Positions 1 to 5,426 of a stretch of 5,426 nucleotides of DNA are shown here, in pieces. This stretch comes from Bacteroides sp. GTDB lineage: Bacteria > Bacteroidota > Bacteroidia > Bacteroidales > SM23-62. Position 1 is the first letter of the stretch. Every line of letters begins with the position of its first letter. Made by a program: the position numbers and the translations under genes. The notes under the pieces were generated by a model. That model saw only the letters and a list, made by a program, of their open reading frames with translations. It was not told the DNA's origin and searched no databases. The stretch covers positions 1-5,426 of the forward strand of contig JAUVKJ010000141.1 of assembly GCA_030592145.1 (NCBI GenBank), in the 5' to 3' direction.

Positions 1-195
1 ATGGTCCTGGCCGATTATAGTGCGGAGGATCCTTCGGGGGACTTTATCGCGAATGTGTGGACAGACATCACGCTTGATGTACTCGGGGTGGTAAAGCAAC
101 TGGTATTCAGTTTTAATTCGTCTGACATAGGTGATTATGGGATCAATACCCCACAGTATGCCTGTATTGATAATATAGCTGGTACTTTACAGTAA
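1..195 (+). CDS. DUF4465 domain protein, C-terminal end only (5' truncated by window)
   Basis: This is the last 64 codons of a gene that begins before the window; the ATG at position 1 is probably an internal methionine. The visible part has the features I associate with the end of a DUF4465 domain: a LADY segment at residues 3-6, a tryptophan followed by a Leu/Val-rich strand, then FSFNSSDIGDYGINTP and a closing CIDNI before the stop. The protein ends right after the domain with no T9SS sorting tail. Its route to the surface, if any, must be set by an N-terminal signal or lipobox outside the window. DUF4465 proteins are, as I recall, commonly encoded in Bacteroidota corrinoid-uptake loci beside BtuB-like receptors, and some surface lipoproteins of such loci bind B12 directly. 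A role in surface corrinoid binding is therefore inferred from neighbours. The stop is 29 bp before the next start, consistent with one transcript. Confidence 0.72.
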   Translation: MVLADYSAEDPSGDFIANVWTDITLDVLGVVKQLVFSFNSSDIGDYGINTPQYACIDNIAGTLQ

Positions 196-224
196 GGGAA
201 ACGCGTCATTCGCCAACAGGCTTC

Positions 225-1229
225 ATGAGACGATTTGCAGAAACCATATCATCCTGTACGGCCCTCATGCTCATGAAAGGTTTTATCCTTTTACCTGCCG
301 CAGGCCAGCCGGTAAACCCTGCCATCCATGCGGACAGTTCCCTGATTGTGGCCTGGGCCGTTTCCTGTGACCTGGAGAGGGGACCGGGACTGATCACGCA
401 TCCCGACAGCATAGAGGTGACTTATGGAGAAGCCGTGCATGCTACCGGGAAGGCTGGAAACGAAGTGGTAAGCCTGGGAGACGGAGGCATTGCCACCCTC
501 TGGTTTGAAAGGCCCATTATAGATGGCCCCGGCGCTGATTTTGCAGTCTTCGAAAACAGTTTTGACGGAGCCTTCCTTGAACTTGGATTCGCAGAGGTTT
601 CCTCTGACGGCCGGAACTTTGTGCGTTTCCCCTCCCAGTCGCTCACTCCTGTAGACGTTCAGGTAGGGCCATTCGATATTATGGATCCGGAAAATATCCA
701 TAACCTGGCCGGAAAGTATAAGGCCGGCTGGGGTACGGCATTTGACCTGAAAGATATTTCAGATAGCAGCGGCATCGATCTGAACCGGATCACCGCGGTC
801 AGGATTATCGATGTGGTCGGCATCCTGGATGACAGCCTTGGATCAAGAGATGCCTCCGGCAGGCTGATCAACGATCCCTTTCCGACTCCCTTTGAGTCCG
901 GCGGATTTGACCTTGACGGGGTAGGGGTAATCCATCAATCCCAGGAGATCACCGCAGTGATTGCAGAAGAAAGTACCCTGATGACATCTGAAAGTACCCT
1001 GAAAGTGTATCCCAATCCATGCACAGGGGAATTATACCTTGAGGATCCGGGCGGAACCTTTCGGCGATGGACACTTTACGATGCATACGGAAGGGTACTC
1101 AGGAATGGGAAGTTTTACGGACAGCGGCAGAGGATTGTTCTGGGGGATATTCCGCAGGGGATCTATCTCCTTCGGTGCGAGGCTCAGCATACAAGCATTG
1201 TGAAACGGATACTGAAAACAGCAAGGTAA
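225..1229 (+). CDS. T9SS type A sorting domain-containing cell-surface protein of a corrinoid-uptake operon
   Basis: The 334-residue protein starts with a signal-peptide-like segment (basic MRR, hydrophobic stretch, probable cleavage near AAG at 25-27). A globular domain of about 200 residues follows (about 40-238), with conserved-looking blocks GADFAVFENSF (103-113), AGKYKAGWGTAFDL (162-175), VRIIDVVG (192-199) and FESGGFDLDGVGVIH (223-237). The many Asp/Gly turns suggest a beta-sandwich fold and possibly metal binding, but I cannot assign a catalytic site. After a short linker comes a T9SS type A C-terminal domain (about 259-334): LKVYPNP, then LYDAYGRVL, then IPQGIYLLR and a basic end. Such domains direct proteins through the outer membrane by T9SS, after which they are anchored or released. 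I recognise this domain type as a hypothetical 'cell surface protein' found near BtuB-like receptors; its biochemical function is not known to me. It lies 29 bp after the DUF4465 gene and 9 bp before the receptor gene, so co-expression is likely. An internal start at Met17 would leave too short a hydrophobic segment, so the first ATG is preferred. Confidence 0.85.
   Translation: MRRFAETISSCTALMLMKGFILLPAAGQPVNPAIHADSSLIVAWAVSCDLERGPGLITHPDSIEVTYGEAVHATGKAGNEVVSLGDGGIATLWFERPIIDGPGADFAVFENSFDGAFLELGFAEVSSDGRNFVRFPSQSLTPVDVQVGPFDIMDPENIHNLAGKYKAGWGTAFDLKDISDSSGIDLNRITAVRIIDVVGILDDSLGSRDASGRLINDPFPTPFESGGFDLDGVGVIHQSQEITAVIAEESTLMTSESTLKVYPNPCTGELYLEDPGGTFRRWTLYDAYGRVLRNGKFYGQRQRIVLGDIPQGIYLLRCEAQHTSIVKRILKTAR
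969..1002 (+). repeat. 13-bp direct repeat in the linker before the T9SS domain
   Basis: GAAAGTACCCTGA occurs at 969-981 and again at 990-1002, a 21-bp period, so the copy stays in frame. It encodes Glu-Ser-Thr-Leu twice (residues 249-252 and 256-259), between the globular domain and the YPNP motif of the sorting domain. It looks like a small slippage duplication in a flexible linker. Confidence 0.8.
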
Positions 1230-1238
1230 ACCATCAGG

Positions 1239-3194
1239 ATGACGGAAAAACTGATAAGATATATCCTGTTTCTGCCTGTTCTCGCGGGACTTTCAAATGT
1301 AGCTTTAGCATCACAGGCTGACACCATACATATCGATGAGGTTGAGATCATTCATTCCATACCCATTCACAGGGCAACGGTGATCTCTGCAGATATGGAT
1401 ACAATATCCATGGATCTCATGGCAGGCCGGAGCCTGTCTGAACTGCTTGCATTCCATTCAGCCGTCCATATCAAATCGGCAGGGAGGGGAGCCTTGTCTA
1501 CCGCATCTTTCAGGGGTACAGATGCTTCCCACACAAAAGTCTACTGGAACGGGATCCGGCTGAATTCACCCATGCTTGGACAGGTGGATTTTTCTCTTAT
1601 ACCCGTATGGATCGTAGATGATATCTCACTCCTGTATGGCGGGAGTTCCCTGAAGAAAGGCAGCGGAGCGCTCGGCGGGGCGGTATTGCTGGAAAATTCG
1701 GGGGACTGGAACGGTTCCTTTTCCTTTTCCCTGAACCAGGAAGTTGCCAGTTTCGGTACCCTGGGTACCTATGGCAGGCTTGCTGCGGGTGATAATAAAA
1801 TACGATCGGATACTCGTCTTTACTGGAACCGTTCCCATAATAATTACCCCTACCTGAATACAGATATCCTTCCCATGCAGGAGGAACGCCTGGAACAGGC
1901 CGGGTATGAAAGGGGAGGCATACTACAGGAGATCTATTTTCGTCCCGGAAAGAGGCATGAGTTGTCTGTCCGTTTCTGGTACCAGGAGGCAGAGCGGGAA
2001 CTTCCGCCACTTATGAGCCAGGAAGGAGCGTCCAGGGAAGAACTTCAGGAGGACCGCAACCTCAGGACCTCCCTGGAATGGAAAATGTATCCCGCATTCG
2101 GGGTAATTTCAGTTCGTAGCGGGTACGCCGGTAGCGGGATGCATTATTACCTGAACCATAATGACCTGGGGTACAGACAGTTCGACTCGAAAAGCATGGA
2201 GGGCAGCCTTTATAACACCGTACAGGCTGATGTGCGGGGCGGATCCCGTTCCAGGTTTCAGTTTCGTGCCGATTTTAACCGGCATGATGCAGGGATCCGT
2301 GACCTGGTGCGGAATGAAGGCTATGAACACCTGCGCAATGAAGCTAGCCTCATGGCATCTGCATACAGGCAGGCGGGCAAACGCTGGGTGATCTATGCCC
2401 TGGTGAGACAGGAATGGGCAGACGGCAAATGGCTGCTGGCCATGCCTTCCACCGGATTCAGTTACCACCTCCCGCTTGGGAAGGCTCTCTATCTGAAAGG
2501 GAACCTGAGCCGGAATTACAACCTTCCTTCCCTGAATGACCTTTACTGGATACCCGGGGGAAATCCCGGATTGAGACCGGAGAACAGTATTAACGGGGAT
2601 CTTTCGCTTGATTTCTCAAGAGAATCGGAAGGTCTTGTATTCCATGGTACGATAAATGCTTTCGCAGCCAGGGTGGAAGACTGGATACTCTGGAAGCCCA
2701 CGCGTTTCAGGTACTGGGAAGCCGAGAACCTGGCAAAGGTATTTTCGCGGGGAATGGATATCCAGTTGGGCTCGGAAATGATTGTGGGAAAATGGTTGCT
2801 GACACTCAGGGCCAGTTATGCCTATACCCGCTCGACGAACGAGGGAACTGTGCGCTCGACCGATCTCTCCAGGGGAAAACAATTGATCTATATACCCGTG
2901 CATGCTTCCAATGCATTTATGAACCTGTCGCGAAATGGTTATTTCCTGAACTGGTCACTCAGTTATACCGGCCGCAGGTATACCCAGCCAAGCAGCGGCG
3001 ATAATGATTTTACAGAGGTCCTGAATCCCTATACACTCCAGGACCTCCATCTCGGTAAGACCTGGAACATAGGGCAAAGCAGGGCAGGGCTCAGGTTCAC
3101 CGTATACAACCTGTTCAACATTTCCTACCAGGCTGTCCGTTCCCGGCCCATGCCGATGCGGAACTATGCACTGACCTTAAAAGTGGAGATATGA
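1239..3194 (+). CDS. btuB: BtuB-like TonB-dependent outer-membrane receptor (probable corrinoid transporter)
   Basis: The 651-residue product has a signal peptide ending near VALA (21-24) and then a short mature N-terminus with a TonB-box-like DTIHIDEVEI (28-37), comparable to the DTLVV box of E. coli BtuB. The plug domain spans about 55-155, with FRGTDASHTKVYWNGIRLN (91-109), QVDFSLIP (115-122) and the GSGALGGAV turn (141-149). The rest is an outer-membrane barrel rich in alternating aromatic strands, ending in VYNLFNISYQ and NYALTLKVEI; the terminal residue is Ile rather than the usual Phe. There is no N-terminal carboxypeptidase-regulatory-like extension as in SusC proteins, and the length is close to BtuB (614 residues in E. 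coli). The receptor would bind corrinoid and move it into the periplasm using TonB-ExbBD energy. Substrate is assigned from the plug and C-terminus style and from the BtuG-like partner next door; another small ligand cannot be excluded. AAGG at 1223-1226 is a possible weak ribosome site. The start lies 9 bp after the upstream stop. Confidence 0.87.
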   Translation: MTEKLIRYILFLPVLAGLSNVALASQADTIHIDEVEIIHSIPIHRATVISADMDTISMDLMAGRSLSELLAFHSAVHIKSAGRGALSTASFRGTDASHTKVYWNGIRLNSPMLGQVDFSLIPVWIVDDISLLYGGSSLKKGSGALGGAVLLENSGDWNGSFSFSLNQEVASFGTLGTYGRLAAGDNKIRSDTRLYWNRSHNNYPYLNTDILPMQEERLEQAGYERGGILQEIYFRPGKRHELSVRFWYQEAERELPPLMSQEGASREELQEDRNLRTSLEWKMYPAFGVISVRSGYAGSGMHYYLNHNDLGYRQFDSKSMEGSLYNTVQADVRGGSRSRFQFRADFNRHDAGIRDLVRNEGYEHLRNEASLMASAYRQAGKRWVIYALVRQEWADGKWLLAMPSTGFSYHLPLGKALYLKGNLSRNYNLPSLNDLYWIPGGNPGLRPENSINGDLSLDFSRESEGLVFHGTINAFAARVEDWILWKPTRFRYWEAENLAKVFSRGMDIQLGSEMIVGKWLLTLRASYAYTRSTNEGTVRSTDLSRGKQLIYIPVHASNAFMNLSRNGYFLNWSLSYTGRRYTQPSSGDNDFTEVLNPYTLQDLHLGKTWNIGQSRAGLRFTVYNLFNISYQAVRSRPMPMRNYALTLKVEI

Positions 3195-4288
3195 GAAGAA
3201 CGATAAAAACCGGTCTGTTTGCTGCCTGCATTATTTGCATTACCGGCACCTCCTGTGAAAAACAAGCGGTGGAAATTAATCATGATGGATTTAACTTCGG
3301 CAGGGGAGTTTTTATAGTAAACGAGGGACAATTCCTTTCCGCAAATGCCTCTGTTTCATTCTTTGACCCGGTAAAGGATTCTGTGTACAATCATGTTTTC
3401 TACCGGGCCAACCAGGCTCCCCTGGGCGATGTTGCGCAATCCATGAGTATCTGGGAGGACAATGCTTTTATCGTGATCAATAACTCCGGGAAGATCTACA
3501 GGGTCGGCCGGAACGATATGACATTCCGGGGAAAGGTCACGGGACTTTCATCTCCACGGTACATTGCAGTTGCCGGAAGAGATCAGGGTCCCGCCAAAGC
3601 CTATGTCTCGGACCTCTATTCGGGGAAGATCATGGTGGTGGATCCGCTTGAAGGCACTATACTTGATTCTATCGATGTAAGGGGCTCGGGCGACAGGCTT
3701 TCAACCGAACAGATGATCCTTCATAACGGCAAACTGTACGTTGCCTGCTGGTCATACGGCAGGCAGGTACTGGTCATTGACACCTCGACGGATTGCATGG
3801 TAGATTCCATCGAGGTCGGAAAACAGCCCAACAGCATGGTACTGGATAAAGATGGGTACCTGTGGGTCCTTTCAGACGGTGGATTCCAATTCAGTTCCTA
3901 TGGCCAGGAAAAAGCCTCCCTTACAAGGCTGAACCTGGAAACGCAGCGTTCAGAAACAATGAAAATATGGGATGACATCAGGGTATCTCCCACGGACCTG
4001 TGTATTAACAATGCGGGAGATTCACTGTATTTCATCGGGGAAGGCGTCCATAAAGTATCGATAGCCGGTATGAAGGGTTTCTCCGAACCATTGATCCGGG
4101 AAGAAGGCCGGCAGTTTTACAGCCTGGGTGTCGATCCGGATAACGGGATCATCTACGTGGGCGATGCAGTTGACTACCAGCAGGATGGATGGGTATACCG
4201 TTACAGTCCCAAAGGAATGGCCATCGATTCCTTCCGGGTGGGAGTGGCCCCGGGATATTTTTGTTTTTCACCCGGCAGGCAACAATAG
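3191..4288 (+). CDS. btuG: BtuG-like YncE/DUF5074-type beta-propeller surface lipoprotein
   Basis: The 365-residue protein starts with a lipoprotein signal peptide: basic MRRTIK, a hydrophobic core, and GTSC placing the lipidated cysteine at residue 22. The mature protein begins CEKQAVE; its charged start could act as a Bacteroidota lipoprotein surface-export signal. The hallmark GVFIVNEGQF follows at about 39-48, then LGDVAQS and NNSGKIYRV. Propeller strands recur at about 135 (AYVSDLYSGKIMVVD), 180 (LYVACWSYGRQVLVID), 222 (LWVLSD), 277 (LYFIGEG) and 319 (IIYVGDA), the pattern of a seven-bladed YncE-type propeller. In Bacteroides, BtuG is such a lipoprotein: it binds B12 very tightly on the cell surface and sits on BtuB. 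The same role is inferred here. The ATG overlaps the receptor stop by 4 bp (ATGA), so the two genes are probably translationally coupled and made in similar amounts, as expected for a receptor and its lid. Direct corrinoid binding is not demonstrable from sequence. Confidence 0.85.
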   Translation: MRRTIKTGLFAACIICITGTSCEKQAVEINHDGFNFGRGVFIVNEGQFLSANASVSFFDPVKDSVYNHVFYRANQAPLGDVAQSMSIWEDNAFIVINNSGKIYRVGRNDMTFRGKVTGLSSPRYIAVAGRDQGPAKAYVSDLYSGKIMVVDPLEGTILDSIDVRGSGDRLSTEQMILHNGKLYVACWSYGRQVLVIDTSTDCMVDSIEVGKQPNSMVLDKDGYLWVLSDGGFQFSSYGQEKASLTRLNLETQRSETMKIWDDIRVSPTDLCINNAGDSLYFIGEGVHKVSIAGMKGFSEPLIREEGRQFYSLGVDPDNGIIYVGDAVDYQQDGWVYRYSPKGMAIDSFRVGVAPGYFCFSPGRQQ

Positions 4289-4307
4289 TGTCCGGGTTCA
4301 TGAAAAA
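4263..4307. repeat. Imperfect inverted repeat spanning the end of the lipoprotein gene
   Basis: TTTTTCA (4264-4270) can pair with TGAAAAA (4301-4307), and inside it CCCGG (4271-4275) with CCGGG (4292-4296). This leaves a TTCA bulge on the right arm (4297-4300) and a 16-nt loop containing the stop codon. It could fold in RNA as a 12-bp stem. There is no T-run after the right arm, so it does not look like a standard intrinsic terminator. Its function is unknown and it may be chance. Confidence 0.4.
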
Positions 4308-4418
4308 ACCATCGCTTTTAATATCAGATATTTAAATAATGCCTATCTTAAATTCGTCGATAAACAAGTTGGCGGTAATGGCAAAAAGACAGAAGAAAAC
4401 ATTAAATTTATTGAATGA
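4287..4418 (+). other. Junction segment with a coding-looking open tail, possible remnant of an upstream gene
   Basis: Between the lipoprotein stop and the methyltransferase start, one frame stays open for about 43 codons and stops at TGA 4416-4418. That stop overlaps the methyltransferase ATG as ATGA. Its last part reads like a protein C-terminus (IRYLNNAYLKFVD, then a Lys/Glu-rich KKTEENIKFIE). The frame has no start of its own after the lipoprotein gene: it only reads back into that gene out of frame. One explanation is that it is the 3' stub of a gene that once preceded the methyltransferase and was lost at the junction; chance is the alternative. Very short ORFs also exist here (MKKPSLLISDI from 4300, MAKRQKKTLNLLNE from 4378), but nothing supports their expression. 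I see no convincing Bacteroidota-type promoter or terminator in this gap. Confidence 0.3.
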
Positions 4419-5426
4419 ATAATAAACAATTCATAAAAGATTATATCCAAGACATTAACTTAAAAGACCCGCTTCTTTTGCTTGGAGACTCTTTTGACGT
4501 ACTTTCAACTTTACCTGACAGTTCCGTTGACTGTATAATAACAAGTCCACCATATTGGGGGCACAGGCAGTACAGCGGTGGTGGCATTGGATTAGAGAAA
4601 ACTTATACAGAGTATATTCAACATCTACTTCAAATTACTAGGGAACTATACAGAGTGTTAAAGCCGACAGGTTCCTTTTGGTTAAATATTGGGGATACAT
4701 ACAGGAAGAAAAGATTACAAGGTGTTCCATGGCGTGTTGCAATATACCTTATGGACGAACAAAATTGGATTTTGCGTAACAGCGTAATCTGGAACAAGCA
4801 TAAAGGCGGACTAGACAGCAGTAAAGACAAACTTAGAAATATCCATGAGAATATTTTTCATTTTGTAAAAGACCCAAAATCATATTTCTACAATGCATCG
4901 AAAATTCGTTCGAACGCAAGAAAGTCCATTGTTAAAAATGGTTCTGTTATATCTGCAACCGGGGTAAGCGGGGTACGATATAAAAGGCAAATAGAACTTT
5001 CAACATCATTAAGTGATGAAGAAAAGCAAAATGCTTTTACAGCTCTGAATAAAGTTCTTGAAAGAATAAGAATTGGTGAAATTTCTGATTTTAGAATGAT
5101 TATACGTGGACAGCAGAGAGCAACACATTCTGATTCAGAAAAAGTATCAGGTAGAGCAAAAGAGTTAAACCAAAAAGGATTTTACTTTTTGTTTTACCAT
5201 CCTGACGGCACATTGCCAAGTGATGTTTGGGAAATCATACCAGAAGATACCCAAAAAAGGAAAGACCATTATGCTGTATATCCAGAAGACATTTGTAAAA
5301 TACCAATTATAGCAACTTGCCCAAAGGATGGAATTGTATTAGACCCCTTTTCTGGTAGCGGAACAACATCTCTTGTAGCCTTTAAACACAACCGAAAATC
5401 AATCGGAATTGACATTTCGGAAGAAT
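4415..5426 (+). CDS. Beta-class DNA methyltransferase, probably N4-cytosine (3' truncated by window)
   Basis: The frame is open for 337 codons to the window end. TGA at 4412-4414 lies immediately before the ATG in the same frame, so the start cannot be further upstream. Motifs in order: LLGDSFDVL (22-30), catalytic motif IV TSPPYW (43-48), RVLKPTGSFWLNIGD (80-94), VIWNK (124-128), HENIFHF (144-150), a long variable segment (about 160-265), SDVWEIIPED (269-278), then the AdoMet-binding motif I DPFSGSGTT (310-318) and IGIDISEE (330-337). Motif IV before motif I marks the beta class, and Ser in SPPY favours N4-cytosine over N6-adenine modification. Only the last short helical part should be missing. 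The enzyme would methylate a specific DNA site, either in a restriction-modification pair or alone; the target cannot be read from sequence. It is clearly more AT-rich than the upstream genes (16/60 G+C at 5041-5100) and unrelated to corrinoid uptake, suggesting horizontal gain. No restriction endonuclease gene is visible upstream; one could lie downstream. Confidence 0.88.
   Translation, partial: MNNKQFIKDYIQDINLKDPLLLLGDSFDVLSTLPDSSVDCIITSPPYWGHRQYSGGGIGLEKTYTEYIQHLLQITRELYRVLKPTGSFWLNIGDTYRKKRLQGVPWRVAIYLMDEQNWILRNSVIWNKHKGGLDSSKDKLRNIHENIFHFVKDPKSYFYNASKIRSNARKSIVKNGSVISATGVSGVRYKRQIELSTSLSDEEKQNAFTALNKVLERIRIGEISDFRMIIRGQQRATHSDSEKVSGRAKELNQKGFYFLFYHPDGTLPSDVWEIIPEDTQKRKDHYAVYPEDICKIPIIATCPKDGIVLDPFSGSGTTSLVAFKHNRKSIGIDISEE

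Noticed and set aside
291..701. A 136-codon open frame on the minus strand
   Set aside because: It is antisense to the T9SS-tailed surface protein, whose signal peptide, domain and sorting tail are all in the + frame.
1597..2010. A 137-codon open frame on the minus strand
   Set aside because: It lies wholly inside the well-supported receptor gene, and its product is a low-complexity-looking sequence without a recognisable domain; it is a shadow frame.
4263..4307. Intrinsic terminator for the corrinoid operon
   Set aside because: The stem has a bulge and a large loop, and the right arm is followed by ACCATCG rather than a T-run.
4300..4335. An 11-codon ORF (MKKPSLLISDI) as a leader peptide
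   Set aside because: It is too short, has no clear ribosome site, and overlaps the inverted repeat; no attenuator structure follows it.
4128..4418. A 96-codon + strand open frame treated as a whole gene
   Set aside because: Its first half overlaps the lipoprotein's last propeller strands out of frame and reads as nonsense. Only its tail after 4287 is worth discussing.
4630..4830. A 66-codon minus-strand open frame
   Set aside because: It is antisense to conserved methyltransferase motifs (RVLKPTG through VIWNK), so it is not a gene.
1..5426. CRISPR array, tRNA, rRNA or insertion sequence
   Set aside because: No regularly spaced repeats, cloverleaf-like segment, ribosomal RNA sequence or transposase motif was seen; apart from about 160 bp of gaps the window is filled by five protein genes.

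Overview
The window looks like a chromosomal segment of a Bacteroidota (Bacteroidetes) organism. The evidence is a C-terminal type IX secretion (T9SS) sorting domain, a DUF4465-type protein, a compact TonB-dependent receptor, and a YncE-like beta-propeller lipoprotein, all packed head to tail on the + strand. T9SS points to a free-living or non-Bacteroides lineage rather than a typical gut Bacteroides. No finer placement is possible from the sequence alone.

Positions 1-4288 read as one operon for outer-membrane capture of corrinoids (vitamin B12 and relatives). In order it holds the 3' end of a DUF4465 gene (1-195), a T9SS-exported surface protein (225-1229), a BtuB-like TonB-dependent receptor (1239-3194) and a BtuG-like surface lipoprotein (3191-4288). 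The gaps are 29 bp, 9 bp and a 4-bp overlap. The inferred scheme is that the lipoprotein caps the receptor and captures the corrinoid, and the receptor imports it with TonB energy. The DUF4465 protein and the T9SS protein would be accessory surface binders. No riboswitch lies inside the window; the operon's 5' end is to the left of it.

Positions 4289-4414 form a short junction where composition falls sharply. By hand count, 2221-2280 has 33/60 G+C, 4321-4380 has 18/60 and 5041-5100 has 16/60. Here an imperfect inverted repeat spans the end of the lipoprotein gene. A coding-looking tail in another frame ends in an ATGA overlap with the next gene.

Positions 4415-5426 hold a beta-class DNA methyltransferase (SPPYW, then DPFSGSGTT), AT-rich and cut off by the window end. 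It is unrelated to corrinoid uptake and looks like horizontally acquired restriction-modification or defence DNA placed directly behind the operon. Nothing in the window amounts to a clearly new system. The best leads are the T9SS protein as an uncharacterised corrinoid-uptake partner and the junction with the methyltransferase.
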